Of a stretch of 64,000 bases of DNA, positions 33,582-46,285 are shown piece by piece. Numbering within the stretch: the first letter of the stretch is position 1; every line of letters begins with the position of its first letter. Below the pieces are notes generated by a model that did no database searches, had not been told where the DNA came from, and saw only the letters and a program-made list of their open reading frames with translations. A program made the position numbers and the translations under genes. Location of the stretch: the NCBI GenBank assembly GCA_002104905.1, contig MCFE01000151.1:89256-153255 (forward strand). The letters are read 5' to 3'. This stretch comes from Basidiobolus meristosporus CBS 931.73 (Eukaryota; Basidiobolomycota; Basidiobolomycetes; Basidiobolales; Basidiobolaceae).

Positions 33582-34351
33582 ATGTTTCGTACCATCGCTG
33601 TAATAGGTGCATGTACGGTGGCTACAGCGGCATATTATGCGTCACAGCTGATGAGATATAGTTCAGAAGAGGAGAAGAAGGTAGTTTAGCTTCCACATTT
33701 CCAACGCAGCCTAGCCCAGGTTTACGAACTCAACTTTTCAGAGGTCCATCTTTGGGAAAAGCATAAACTGGAAGAGCCTGGCCTTCACTGCTGTGGATGA
33801 TAGGTATTTTCTCTCCTGATTCGATTCACTGGCAACCACCAGCTTTGCGCTAATACCTGTACTGAAGAGTTCGCGGAGGCCGGAGCCAGAGCCATTTAAC
33901 GGTTAATAGGGAAGGAACTGCAGCCGTCTTTCACGGTCATCTAGACTACACCGCACTAGGTGGAGCGGGATTTGCTTCACAATTCTATTCCAAACCAGGG
34001 AGCCCTTATAACTTGAGGGAGTTTCAGGGACTTTGTATTGAAACTGAGGATGGTGATGGCAAAACGTATGCTATCAATCTGAAGACCGAGCATTCCCCCA
34101 AGAGACCTGACAATAGAAATGCTAGCGTTGTCGAATATAAGTATTTATTCACCCCAGGACCCGAACGCCAAACGTTCTTCGCTCCCTTCGAGGAATTCAA
34201 GCCATACTATCGTGGTAGAATGCTGGACGAAGACCGACTGGTTGATAAGAGTGATATCAAGTCTGTTAGTTTGATGGCTTCTTCTTTTTTTGCCAAGCAA
34301 GGGGGAGATTTTTCGGTCACATTTGTCAGCGTAAGCGCTTATAAAAATTAA
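33582..34351 (+). CDS. CIA30-domain protein (complex I intermediate-associated protein 30 family)
   Basis: Members of this family (NDUFAF1 in animals, CIA30 in Neurospora) help assemble the membrane arm of complex I. Three exons in consistent phase: 33582-33680, 33742-33803, 33868-34351, giving 214 residues. The domain core is clear: DDRVRGGRSQSHL, then FHGHLDYTALGGAGFASQ, the family signature, then RLVDKSDIKSVSLMAS and a final beta-rich FSVTFVSVSAY. The N-terminus (MFRTIAVIGACTVATAAYYA) is hydrophobic, either a membrane anchor or an import signal. A GTAAGC near 34331 could splice to a different short tail, but the unspliced end resembles the family end, so I kept it. Some fungal CIA30 proteins act outside complex I; location next to NDUFS1 favours the complex I role. 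Confidence 0.85.
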
Positions 34352-35918
34352 CCTTACTTCGCTCAGGATTCGGATATCTTGGATTCAAAGATGGAATAGA
34401 ACATTGGTTAGTGTCAAACTCTGGCAAGTAACCATTACTTGCAGTAACATGTTTCGAATGACTGGTTGATGTGGCACTCATGCACAAAACACAGCCCTCC
34501 AGCATCTATCACGAGATGTGGAGTATGCAAACCCAACTCCAAACTGGCAAGTTTTGGCTGATAGAATCTTCAATGGTCCAAAACCAGGCACTAATATCAA
34601 TCACCCATCTATTGATGAGACTGTGAGCTATTGAGTAAATCAGCAGAATCATACCTATTTCATCTGGATGACCAACCTGGCCTTCCACCCACCTCTATAA
34701 ATCAGCGCACCACTGCCTGTGGTCATGAATGTGTATTTTATGCACCAGTACATAGCATTGACGCTCACCAACGTGCATCCCAAGCTAGCCTCGATGATTC
34801 GATCTCGTAATTGGAATGCACTCAAGCTTTGGCTGATCAAGTCTAGGGAGCGATATACCCACTGGTCAGGTTCTTCGTGGAAATGCTTTCATTGGCTGGT
34901 CATCATATTGCAGCCAGTGCCTGTCTACTGATCTACGTTATCTTAGCACAACCAAGACTTAAACACATGCGCAACAGCACATGAGCGTTCAAGCACCTGA
35001 GGTAAATGGCGGTATCACTCAGGATCAGGTGATGCTGTCACCTTCAACCCGAGGACTGACAAACGTAATGGGCGGTGGGCCAATAGATAGCCAACAATGC
35101 TGTGCTCACAAATAATGGGATCTACTTGAAGTCTTGTGCAAGCTTGAGCATAGATAACTCTCGAACTAACGCAGTGAAAACCCTAAAATCCGATTCTGAG
35201 CCAACAGATCAACTGGCCGGGATAGCTATCCCTTACTCGCTGTTATTGACCACACAGCCTATGCTGGGATAAATAGAGTGATTTTGCACTACATTAATTA
35301 TCTGGTTATATTAGGAACCTTGATTGTTCCCGTTCAGGTTCTGGAGACGACTGTTGATTCGTTCAAATATACTAGTTTATATTTCAGTAGTCACTAACAA
35401 CTAGAGTGATCACTGAGCTTTGTTTGAATAATGCTAATAGGAAATTTTATTTCGTGCCATATTCATGTATGCTCATGGGTTTGGATGTCATTACCAGATT
35501 TTAATAATCACCAAGATTTTCCATCTCTTGTGTTGGCGGATTCTCCCCTTTCTTGTCTTTCTTTCACCTACAATAGTTCACCCATTTTTACGGCTTTGTA
35601 TTTTCCAGCTAATATTTCTCTGTGCGCTTCAACATTAAGTTTGCACCAGTCCACTAGCAGCGATTGTTATTTTTCTATAGAAGGCCTTGTTCACTATTCG
35701 AGGCAGAGAGGCAGTACATCTACGAGTCAAACCTGAACTCACGCTAGTTTTCGATATCTGGAGACGAAGGTATTTTACTTTCTCAGGCACCTCAGCTATT
35801 TCTACGTTGGCTCTCATTTGAGTAGTTGCCCTGAAAGTTCCTTCCCTGATAAACAATAACCTGGAGAGTCTTCCACTTACAGACCTCTTATCTCATACCT
35901 GGGGTTAATTTACCAACC
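34352..35918. other. Intergenic CIA30 / phosphatase
   Basis: No gene I can support. At 34490-34634 a plus-strand open stretch (HLSRDVEYANPTPNWQVLAD..) looks mildly protein-like but has no start, partner exon or recognisable family. The ORFs at 34719 and 35431 are featureless. The last several hundred bases are the likely phosphatase promoter and 5' UTR. Confidence 0.45.
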
Positions 35919-37240
35919 ATGGGAAATCACTCATCGAAAAAATCAAAGAGCTCTCCTGAAGGCGATACCACAGTAGTAAAAGGTCGAAGGGGTTCTCTCC
36001 CGTTCATTGATATTCTGAACAATAATGGCAACGGTGAAGCTGGTGAAGAGGAAGAGCAAGGTCAGGAAAACCCGGACTCGATTCTTTTGCGTCCAGGAGG
36101 TTCACAAAACAACACTGAGCTTGGTGTAGACGCCATCATCGCACCAACCATAACCTCGGTCATATCAACACATGGTCGTATGGGAAGTGACAAGTTGAAA
36201 GCTTTGAACATCGATGATATAATACTTCGTTTACTTGAAGCAGGGTATTCTGGCAAGGTCACTAAGACCCCATGCTTGAAAAATACGGAGATCGTTGCGG
36301 TGTGCGAGGCAGCTCGTGAGGTGTTTTTGTCCCAGCCTTCACTTGTCGAGTTATCGCCACCGATAAAGATTGCCGGAGATATCCATGGGCAATTCACCGA
36401 TCTTCTCCGCCTTTTTGATATGTGCGGCTTCCCGCCAAATGCCAATTTTCTTTTCTTGGGAGACTATGTCGATCGCGGACGCCAAAGTTTGGAAACCATC
36501 CTGCTTTTATTATGTTACAAGATTAAATACCCGGAAAATTTCTTCCTATTGAGAGGGAACCACGAATGTGCCAACGTTACTAGAGGTAATATTAGGATTG
36601 TTCGATATCACCAGTTGTCACACCACACCAATGGCTAACCATTTTCTTACGAACAGTGTACGGGTTCTATGACGAATGTAAAAGGAGATGTAACATCAAG
36701 ATCTGGAAGACCTTCATCAATGTTTTTGACACTCTTCCAATCGCAGCCTTGGTAGCAGGCAAGATCTTCTGTGTTCATGGCGGCCTCTCACCACATCTTC
36801 AACATATGGACGACATTCGGAGGATTGAGCGCCCGACTGACATTCCGGACTACGGCCTACTGAATGATCTTCTTTGGAGTGATCCCAGTGAAGCAGTTGC
36901 CGAATGGGAGGATAGCGAGAGAGGAGTCTCCTATTGCTTTGGTAAAGCGGTGGTGGATGATTTCCTCGCAACCCATGACATCGATCTTGTGTGTCGTGCA
37001 CATATGGTAGTCGAAGACGGCTACGAGTTTTTCAATGGCCGCACCTTAGTCACGGTATTTTCCGCGCCCAATTACTGTGGTGAATTTGATAATTACGGAG
37101 CAGTGATGAATGTGAACGATGAGTTGCTATGCAGTTTTGAGTTGCTGAAACCTGTAGATACACCATTACTTCGACAACAAATCTTGAAAGGAATTCGTCG
37201 GCAATCACCTCCGGTGCAAAACGTTCGACAATCGGTGTAG
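35919..37240 (+). CDS. PPZ-type serine/threonine protein phosphatase catalytic subunit
   Basis: Protein phosphatase of the PPP family, closest to fungal PPZ, which controls ion homeostasis and cell integrity. Two exons, 35919-36585 and 36657-37240 (71-nt intron with GCTAACC branch), 416 residues. The start [12 protein letters not shown] has the Gly-2 and Ser pattern for N-myristoylation known in Ppz1. Residues about 10-90 are polar and disordered, much shorter than the yeast extension. The catalytic domain shows GDIHGQ, GDYVDRG, LRGNHE, and the downstream [15 protein letters not shown] and [11 protein letters not shown] metal-site motifs. It is convergent with the PMT2 gene. Confidence 0.93.
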
Positions 37241-37888
37241 GCTTCCTAAATAGACAAGTTCTGGAAACTACTGTACACTTGATCTTTATCTCTTATACCT
37301 CTATCATAATGGCCCATCTTTCTTCTCGGCGCTCTTAATGATCCAAAGCATGACTTTTTTCACCACCCACTTCGAGTCTCTCCTCCTTTTCTCTTTCCTT
37401 TTCCTCTTAGCGATCAATGGCCTTCCCATCTTTTTCTACCCACGAGACGGATCCGTCGCCTCCCCACCTTACCACGAACGCTGTACAACACAAATGAACT
37501 CGTTGACAAGATTCCTGTTGTATATATGTTCGATCGGTGCCGGGAAAACTAAGGTTACCATGAACTGGAAACATAGCGACGTGTAAACACCATCCCTCTA
37601 TCCATTCACAATAAAGTCAATACACATCCGGTGTTAGCAGGGATGTCTCAGCGACGACCATTGGACAGACGGAGAACCACGATATTGGTGGGTACCAGTT
37701 TGGGTTAAGTTTATTGACAAAATTTCCATTTAAATTGACGTGCATCAAAATATTATTAACAATCTGGGACACTTTCTATTCTCCGTCACATGGATGAGTG
37801 GTGATTGATCAACATCAACGAATGGCTCGATGAGTATGAGCTGGGCCGAAGACCCCCGCCAATACCATGGCCATTACCATCAGCACCA
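37241..37888. other. Convergent intergenic region, PPZ / PMT2
   Basis: The 3' UTRs of both genes are expected here. AATAAAGT at 37610-37617 may be a polyadenylation signal for the phosphatase. The ORF 37338-37586 is Phe/Leu-rich but has no supporting features. Confidence 0.45.
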
Positions 37889-40188
37889 CTACACTGTAGG
37901 GATTTGGGTAGTGGAGACGGAGGCAGCGGAGCTAGCGGTCTCGTCGGTCATTCGGTTGCAATCGAAATCCCACTTGGGACGCCATTGGCTGGCTCTGCAC
38001 TTCTGCTTGGTCCAGGATGTACCGTAGGCAAGGGGGCTGAAGAGGAAATAGACGTAAACAACGGTGATGCAGATCAACAACACCAAGAGAAGTCGGAGTT
38101 TGCAAGGGATGGATCTGGTCAGCTGTTCGAACGCAACGCACAACAATAGGATGGCGAAATACAAGGCGGGGAGGTAATGGTGGAGGAACAGCTGGCGGGC
38201 CATCAGGAAGAAGGGCAAGAAATGTAAGGCCCATCCGATGGAAAAGAAGCCACCGTTGTTCAGGAGCTCGGTGATTCTCTCTGGGCAAAAGAACGAAGGG
38301 TTTCAGTATCAGCAAAACGAAGTTAGGTGTAGACCAGCTTACCATTCACGGAGTCTTTGTAACCGCGTTGACGGCGGAGGACCAGGATACCGGCGGACGC
38401 GAAGAAAAAGGCCAGCACAACCGAGGTGCTCCACCAGATGATGGGGTTGCCCATCAAGTAGACCTGAGCATCATTCTTACTCCAGAAGCTGATACCACGC
38501 CACAAGAGAGGCCAGTCCGCTGGGCGAGAGCCGAATGGATGGTACGAGGATAGTCCGGCATTCACTCGCCACATGACCTTGTGGAGTTCCAGGAACTTCT
38601 CCATGAAGCTGGGCTTACGGTAGTTGATCTTGGGGGAATCTTCGGGTAGGCGATCGTCCATCACGGTGTCAATGACCCAGAGGGTTTTGGGGATCTTGGC
38701 CTCTCTCATACAGGCGACTTCGAGCTGTTCTGAACCCCACTTGGGCAGCTTGACATTGTGGGTATACAAGGCACATCCCATCTTGTTGTGGATCAGGCGG
38801 AACTTGCTGTGGAAAGCGATGAGACGGTCCGCGGACTCGGGGACGCTTCGGTCATGGTCGTAGATCTCAACCCTCCAGAGGTCGTTCGAATCACCCCACT
38901 CGTAGCCACTCACCTCGAAGTGGATCTTGCTGTCGGTCACCGGGGCTTTGACATCGTGACTATGGAGGCGTTTCTTGGTAACCGCGTGGAGAAGGCGGAC
39001 CACATCACCGTTCTTCACCCATTCCAGATTGGTGTCGGTAGAGTTGTCATCCTCGGCCTTGGTGATGATCCAGTTGTTGTGGTGATCGCGGTGGGAATAC
39101 AGCGTCACCTGTTGCTGACGACTTCCGGTGGGATAGTAATGGGGGTGCGAATGAAGATACCCGTTGATGACATCATGGTGGATCTTGACTTTGGCGCCGT
39201 AAGCAATGTCCTGGAGACTGTCGGGGATTTCACCACCACGGAGCGAGCTGCGGAACTGGGGAGACATGAAGCCATTCCCCTCACCACTCTCCTTAAGCAC
39301 CATGAGATGGACTTGGAATAATGAGGTGTAAATCACACCTGGCAAGGCAATCAAGCAAAGAACTCTGGCCATGAATTCCTTCAGGAAGCGGCTTGGGGTG
39401 ATGGACAAATCACCGAGCAGATCCCACAGCTGCTTAAGGGTACACAGACCGATGGTCGCGTACAAGAACAGCCCAACCCACTTCACGCTGCCGGTCAGGC
39501 CGAGGGAGACTCCGGAAGCGAAGAGCCAGAACCACCACTTGCAGGAAAATGAATTCCAGAGCTGGTTTTGGAAGTGGACCCATGACAGGATGGTCAAGGC
39601 AGTAAAGAAGACCAACGGGGAATCGAGAAGGATGTAGCGAAATTGGGTGGTGTAGGAATTTTCAAACGTAACAAGGAGGGCGCCCAGGCTCGCGGTCAAG
39701 TGAGAGCAGCGAGAAGCGCGTAGAGTGAAATATGCCATGGGCACCAGAAGCCAGCCCAGAACGCAGGAGAGCAATCTCATAGAAACATAAGGCACCTGGG
39801 GCTCGATATAATCCATACCGATCTCCTCGAAAGTGAAGTCACCGTTGAACCCGGCGAAATAGCCGGTGGCAGCAATCATCATTTTGGCCAGGGGCGGATG
39901 GACGTCCATGAAGAACTTGCTTTTGATGTATTTGCTGGCGAAACCACCGAAGTGGACCTCATCGAACACTACCGAGTCGGGCTTTGTGATGCGGTAGAAC
40001 CGCACAAACATAGCAAGAACGGTGATTGCAACAATGGTTACTAGGTGAGACCCCTTTATGACGGAGGTATCCTTGGTTGGCGGGGTGTGGGATTTGGATT
40101 TTCCATTATCGTCGCTTGGTTCAGGTCGAAGGTCAGTGGTTTCACTGAGCTGACCTCGCTTTCGTACTGTGCTTGCACTGGCCACCAT
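37889..40188 (-). CDS. Dolichyl-phosphate-mannose--protein mannosyltransferase, PMT2 family
   Basis: Transfers mannose from dolichol-phosphate to Ser/Thr of secretory proteins in the ER membrane, usually as a Pmt1-Pmt2 heterodimer. Two exons, 40188-38343 and 38280-37889, 745 residues, the normal family length. The N-terminal polar tail is followed by a membrane segment and the catalytic luminal loop with FDEVHFGGFASKYIK and FFMDVHPPLAKM (the essential DE pair; this wording is typical of PMT2). Several membrane segments follow, then the MIR repeats (HSHPHYYPTGSRQQQVT, LLHAVTKKRLHSHDV, ..) and a final set of membrane helices including FLPFFLMARQLFLHHYLPAL, encoded in exon 2. The exon 1 donor GTAAGC reads into a stop if unspliced, which supports the intron. 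Confidence 0.95.
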
Positions 40189-41249
40189 TTCTCCGGATAT
40201 CTATTAAGCTGGGATAACAGGTCAAGGGAGAGTAGCTGAAATACAACCGAGTATCCAGATAACGAAGATATTTCTCGAGTCCAACGATCGCATGGTACAC
40301 ATGGGGGATGGTGACATCACTCCGATTGGCTAACACGGGTGGAATCTAGAACCAGACACCTGGACTGAATCGAATTTGTATTTTAAGATATATTATAGAG
40401 TTTCCGATTCGAGCGGACACGCTAAGAAAATAGCAACGAACAAAAAAAAAATCCATTCACCAACAAAATAACGCGCATCGCCAGCAGCCATTGGGATCTG
40501 GGAAGGATCAAAGGAATCTTCTTCTGGGTGCCATGGCAAAAGCGAATCAACGGAGTCGGCTCCAGATAAACCTTTCTAAATAGCAGGGTTCGTCCCCCTT
40601 CAACACATAGCTACGGTCGGCTTGTCGTGCTTGGCCGGCTGGTGGGCGCAGCCTCAAAAGACATTGTGGCTTTCTTGGCCATGCCTCGGCATAAACCCCT
40701 CCAACAGTATAAGGCAAAGGAGCACGGTGCGCAGACGCGTAGCATATCGACCCTTCTAGTGGCAAGCACCGGAGCCATACAGTGTCAAGCATGAGCTCCA
40801 AGAAATGGTGAACGCGAGCAAGTTACACAACATGACACTATACCGATTTAGACCTAACTGGTCCGATCCTGTACGATTCACTTGATTCAAACAAACATCA
40901 TATGACCATCAAAGATCAAGAGAATCGACTGTTGAAGCGGAGAGCACACTACAGACAAAGACGGCCAAGATTTCGTTGGGGCCAGTTTATTTTTGGTATA
41001 TTTGACTTGGGCACTCCGCCATGATTCTGTTTCCGGTTACCTCTTGGAGATTGGAATCATACCGTTGCATATCACTCCAAATCAAGCTACGAATACCGAA
41101 AAGTGATCTGCTAAGTCTCACCTACTTGGCGTTGCGATCACCATGTCGTCACCGTGTGACTCTCTCACTTGCAGCAAAGAAAGGGGCAGATGAATGAGTC
41201 AGAGACAGGCTGTTGGGATCCATAAGCGCTGCTGTTTGTCATGGGCATA
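40189..41249. other. Intergenic region upstream of PMT2
   Basis: PMT2 promoter at the left and HSE1 3' UTR at the right. No gene, repeat or RNA gene recognised. An A-run lies at 40442-40450. Confidence 0.5.
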
Positions 41250-43399
41250 TTACATGGACAATTCCGAGAACGGCTTGGCAGGGTGAGAATCAGCGTTTTG
41301 GTCGGGTGAGTGATGGACCATGGTTTGGCTTGGGTGATAATACCCGTGATGGGGATAGCCATGGTGATCGTGTTCGGTAGAGGGACTTGGTTGATAATTG
41401 TAGGTTTCATAACCGCATGGGATGGGAATGGCGTGTCGATGAGCTAATCCAGATGGAACTGGAATATTACCGAGAGCGCCGATGTTTCCATTCGTGTAGG
41501 CTCTTTGATCCCAAGGTAGCCCATTTGTGGGTTCCGGAGGACACTGCCTATGCATATAGCCTCAAGGAAGAAGGGTGATTAGTATGCCATACAGAAATAG
41601 AGACAAAAGTCTGCCTCTGTCTCTACAGATGGTGTACTCACCAGTATGTGTGGTCATCGAGTGCTCCAGCAGAATGCTGTATGTATTTTGGGCTTCAGAA
41701 AATCGGGTGCTCAACTGATATAGGTCATCTGGATTACAAGCGGCACCATGTGTTAGATAGGTTGTAACGATTGGTTTATAAAATCCTATACCTTTTTTAC
41801 GACCATAGTCTACAATCATCTTGGCTATCTTGGGACGTAAAGAAATTACAGTGGAATAGAGCATCTGGAGTAAAGGGTGGTCAATGACTGCGCCTTCGTC
41901 AAAGAATCTGCTGGTGATATTACCTGGAGCTCTTCGTTGTCGAATGGATCGTTCTTTTGAAGGTCCATGCTTTCAAGTGCCTGGAGCAGCTGATCAACAG
42001 TACTAGCTTCTGACTGGACTTCGTCCTCAGGATAGAACGAGGCTTCAGGCGCAAGGTCTGGCATCGATTTCTGTTGGATTCTGGGTGAGTTCAGTCTCCA
42101 TCACTTCAAGCTGGATAACAAGGCGTACCACGTAGTTAGCTGGGAAAATACCCACTCGGCCATTTATTTCGCCAGTCCACCATTCTCTGTATTTAGTGTC
42201 GACGACGATAATCACATCATTCTTGCAGAAGCCGAGTTCCCCGCGTTCGGTGGCTTTGAAATCGTAGAGGGCTTTGACTCTAGTAACCTCCGATGGCCGT
42301 TTGGATTCTACACCCTAGATACGAATGAAAAGTGATTCTATTAGCGACGTGACCCGCTTCGTTTTTAAACAATCCGTGTACCTTTGGGGAAGGATCGACA
42401 TCCGGCATACTAGGGGTGAAGGTGCTTCTCTAAACATACTAGATGAATCTAGGTATAATTGCATCACCAAGATCAAGAGAATACCTACCGTCTTAATGCG
42501 ATATTCATTTTCCGAAAGAGACAACGCCAAAGCTAACTGAAGCTCCTCCTCCTCCTTTAATTTATCCGAGTCGGCCTGCTCATGTAAGTGTGAGTGGATT
42601 TCTGTGATGTTGGCAAAGAATACATTGAATACGAACCTGCATCGGTCTTTTGGGTAAGTTTGGCGTGGGAAACGGATGATCTGGATAATGTTTGAGTAAC
42701 CGCCTCTTGTGTGATTGAGCATCTCCAGAAATCTTACTTTGCGCTTTGAGCTGAGAGTATGTTTCTTGCATCAGATTGAGCGATGAGTGCTCCCGAAACT
42801 CGAAGCTCCACAGCTGGATAAGTTCGAGGACTCGCTTCTTTACCAGGTCATGGATATTCTGTGCGAGGATATGATATCAGCATCTGTCTAGTACTTGGCC
42901 GTGGATTTACAGATATATCCACTTACACGATCATTCAGCAAACGAACTAAAGTGGTGGTGAAAGCTCTTGAAGACACCTCCCTATGGATTTCTATCCCAC
43001 AATTTTTCACCAGAGCTTCCGTAAGCTGAAGAGATTGTGTTAGCAAATGATTGATACATGGCGAGCTACAGGCAACCCTACCAGCAATGCGTAGAGAAGT
43101 ACATTGGCATTGCAGTGTGTCAATCTTTTCGCAATAGCGGCGATGCAGTCTCGAGCCCTGCGAGTGGAATATCTCGGCAATCAGCAAACTCTGGGCAGAA
43201 AATAACTCTTGTTGAGAAATGGCTCACCCATTGGCGACCGTCTTTGTGTTGACCTTATCACAAACGGCCAGGATTAGCATCCAATTGTCGGAGGTCAGGT
43301 TTTCACTGGTGGCTTTGGCTGAGGAGGCGTAAGTAACATGGGCTTTAGCAAGCGAGCGTAAAGATATTTACCGACGAGCTCTTCGAAGGGATTTGGCAT
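41250..43399 (-). CDS. HSE1: ESCRT-0 subunit Hse1 (STAM homologue)
   Basis: Partner of Vps27 in ESCRT-0, sorting ubiquitinated cargo at endosomes. I can place eleven exons in consistent phase: 43399-43372, 43318-43228, 43157-43082, 43025-42927, 42858-42637, 42575-42489, 42429-42382, 42314-42129, 42070-41924, 41864-41642, 41560-41250, giving 505 residues. Order: VHS domain (FEELVAKATSENLTSDNW, LVKNCGIEIHREVSSRAF); ubiquitin-interacting motif (EEELQLALALSLSENE); SH3 domain (KALYDFKATERGELGF to GIFPANYV); GAT/coiled region (TVDQLLQALESMDL, DLYQLSTRFSEAQNTYSILL); and a Pro/Tyr/His-rich tail. This domain order is diagnostic. Each intron removes a stop or frame break. It is the most intron-rich gene in the window. 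Confidence 0.93.
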
Positions 43400-44327
43400 T
43401 CTGTTTATTTTTCGAGAAATGCGGCAAGCGACCTCAAGCTACTTATGGGACACTCACCAGCGAAGCTAAGGAAATGGATGGGCATGTGGGTTCGATTTCC
43501 GCTTCAACAAAGTGACAGTTAATAATGCCATATTTAGAGAGTTAATTAACAAATTTCCATGGAATCAAACTATCCCTGATCTCGTTCTTGGGATTTTGTA
43601 CATTTTTGGCATGGGCTCTCGACTGACTTTCACTCGATCCAACCATAACCACGAAAGCATAAGGCCATTTGAGGAATCTACAGGTAAATGGCTACCTGGA
43701 TATTCAGAGTATGTAGACAACTTGGGAAGTCGGGCCCGAGATTCCCAAAAACTCATCCCTACGCTGTGTGCCCAGCAAGGTGGGTGAGTTGGGCGCAGCC
43801 AGGGTTGAGTTCACAGCAAGCCTCTTGGTAATGAAGGTATAGCTGCTGCATATCACACCGCACCGCACACCATAACAACATAGCCTGCAGCTCACTTGAT
43901 CTCCACAAGCTTGAAACCCTCGTCTCGACGCATGTCTGTTGAAATTCGACCCTCCCATTATTAGTTGTATGTCCAATCTGGGAGAAACTCTGACCTAATT
44001 TAAATATCGATTCATTTGAAATCTCATGGATAATTCATGCAGTATACTTCCCTAATCTGTACCGCCACTTTTTCCACACAAGAATCCTGCCCTCATTTTA
44101 AACTCCACTGGCCAATCATTGAAGCGTTTTTCACCGCTGTGGAAATTGCTGAGAATATCAAGCATAGCCAATCAATTATAGCATGGAGCTTTAGTTAGAC
44201 CCGATTTATTTATTAAGTTTCCGATAAAATGCTGTCTGCTTCTCTGCCTTGTATCTTGTTCTAAATTTCATCTTCCTTAGTCTTGGTTTTCTAATTTTGC
44301 TGGCAGGTTTATTCTTTTACTAAAAAC
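43400..44327. other. Divergent intergenic region, HSE1 / VMA9
   Basis: Probably the shared promoter region. The overlapping ORFs 43512-43787 (+) and 43704-43976 (-) are shadows of each other with no recognisable domain. Confidence 0.45.
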
Positions 44328-44660
44328 ATGGGTGGAATCGCCGTACTTATCGTCGCCGCTGCTATCGCCGTACTGTGCGTAGCTGCCTACTTCTTCAGTC
44401 CCAAGGGCCCCGACCAGACGTAGGTGGTGGATATAGCTTTCCCTCCTTACCATTGTCTAACCAGCTTGCTTTGCAACAGCCTCTATCGCACAAGCATCAT
44501 ACTGGCTCTCATTTGCATGTATCTGATGTAAGTATGCTCGTGACACCTTTTGTTTGAAGCCCAGTTCACTAATCATGTTGGCAGGTGGGCGATCACTTAC
44601 ATGGCTCAACTGAATCCGTTGATCGCACCCAAGCGTTCCGACTTGAAACCCTCGCACTGA
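44328..44660 (+). CDS. VMA9: V-type proton ATPase subunit e
   Basis: Small membrane subunit of the V0 sector of the vacuolar H+-ATPase. Three short exons, 44328-44419, 44480-44527 and 44585-44660, give 71 residues, the family's normal size; it is too fragmented to show as one ORF. Residues 1-24 (MGGIAVLIVAAAIAVLCVAA..) form the first membrane helix and SIILALICMYLMWAITYMA the second. The ends NPLIAPKRSDLKPS and the PKGPDQTLYRTS loop match the family closely (compare LHPLVAPRRSDLRP in yeast Vma9). Unspliced, the first exon ends in a TAG two codons later. Confidence 0.93.
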
Positions 44661-46285
44661 AGTCCCACATAACCCAGAAAGAACCCCCGCACTTGCATCT
44701 CACCTTGTTGCCTTGAAGTTGTGAAGCACCCAATCTGTCATGACATGGCTGTTCGCCGCCAAAATTGCCTTTTCTATTGTCACCAGCTGAACTGTTGCGT
44801 AGCGAAGCAGTTTTCCACTATAATTCTAGCCATTTTTACTAATAAACTATGTTACTATACCGTAGTCCATACTCAACCACCCTTTTTGCGAAATTCAAAC
44901 CACCCCTAGACACCCCTTTCAGCCCGCTCTCTTTCCGAAGTAGATCCACGGGGCCCACGAAACTACTGGGCTTCTCGTTGGGCTAAAAAGTCCCACGGTC
45001 TGCAGAGGCAGCAAGCACCGACATATAATGCCGACAGCGTATATGGCTGTTGTGGTGCCTGACAGTATTTCCACACACCAAAGCCAGGTGAGATCTCACC
45101 ATGCTGCATATTCCAAAAAACCTCTATATGGTTTGCACTATTGATAGCTATGACCGCACAAGCACAGGCATCCGTTTTGGGGTCCGTTTGCGACTATTTC
45201 GTAAGCCTCTTCAGCATGACTGTTGCCTTACAGTAATGCCGCTGGTACTAAATGCAAGTCGTTCGTACGAGTATTGTTCGCTCCTTAAGAGCACCTAAAC
45301 TGCAGTCCAATGTCCGAATAAAGTTCACTTCGAGGTGACGACACTCCTCAGCTATGGCGATAGACCGGTTAAAATTACTCTGGATCCGGCTTTTCCGGCA
45401 TCCAACATAGATACGTCGGTACGAATGTGCCATTCAGGCCCACAACTTCTGAACTTGGGATTCCTGGTTCACTCACACGGGCTGTGCCAAGCATTGTAGG
45501 AATAAGGGTAGGCGGAGTATAAAGGTGTCCCGATAGCGAATGCATCCATGCACCAGTTGACTCTGGATACATATGGAGGGAAGCGCTTGACCTATTGTCC
45601 TCAGATGCCACAAGTCCAAGCATTCCTAGCCGTCTAGAACGGTCTGCTCCATTGCAAACGACACACGGATCTGGGTGATCATCATTCTATTCATATGGTG
45701 TCCCATATGTGTGCATCTCTCTATCCTTGGCACAACTCGAAATTTATTTCTCATTGACAACGTGATGGTTATTTTGAACGCTACGCAGACGGCACTCGAC
45801 AGCTTCATGTAGTAGCCGGTGGACACATAGATACTGGTAGGTGATATTCAATGTAATCAACTCTGACCAACTCTTGGTCCCGGTGCTCGGCGAGGGTTTG
45901 TTTGAAAAACCTCGACTCATCACATCATCAACACCACCAATGCACTCCTACATGTGGTGTTTTTTCGCCCAACATTTCCTAACTTATACGCCACCCATCC
46001 ATTTCCATGACTCATGCAGGAGTCCGAGCGTAGCGACTGCTGAATAGTACGAATACACCGTGGTTTCGAGTTATGTCATTCATCGGGCAATGTTTGAAGA
46101 AAGTTTACGATCACGTTGGGTGGTTTATATTAAGCCAAAATACCTCAGTGGTGCCTCTAGTAGCCAGTTTGCTTTCTACTATCTGCCATCCCGGCAACTG
46201 TGAGATCTTTCGTAATCCCTTAACCCTTCTTTAAACTTTAACATTAACCCTTTAAACCGACCCACTCCACAGCCGCTCACTCAAC
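44661..46285. other. Intergenic VMA9 / tyrosinase
   Basis: A minus-strand ORF at 45623-45375 (MLGLVASEDNRSSASLHMYP..) reads somewhat like protein but has no known domain and no clear upstream exon, so I do not call it. AATAAACTATG near 44840 may include the VMA9 polyadenylation signal. The tyrosinase promoter should lie in the last 200 bases. Confidence 0.45.

Noticed and set aside
34490-34634. Protein-like open stretch downstream of CIA30
   Set aside because: No start codon in frame, no consistent splice partner and no family recognised.
38758-39321. 187-codon plus-strand ORF opposite PMT2
   Set aside because: Antisense shadow of the PMT2 MIR region; no domain of its own.
40560-40640. tRNA-like phrase (GGGTTCGTCCCCC)
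   Set aside because: Only a T-arm-like stem is present; no matching acceptor, D or anticodon arm can be drawn around it.
45375-45623. Minus-strand ORF that reads somewhat like protein
   Set aside because: No start context, partner exon or recognisable family; kept only as a remark in the intergenic entry.
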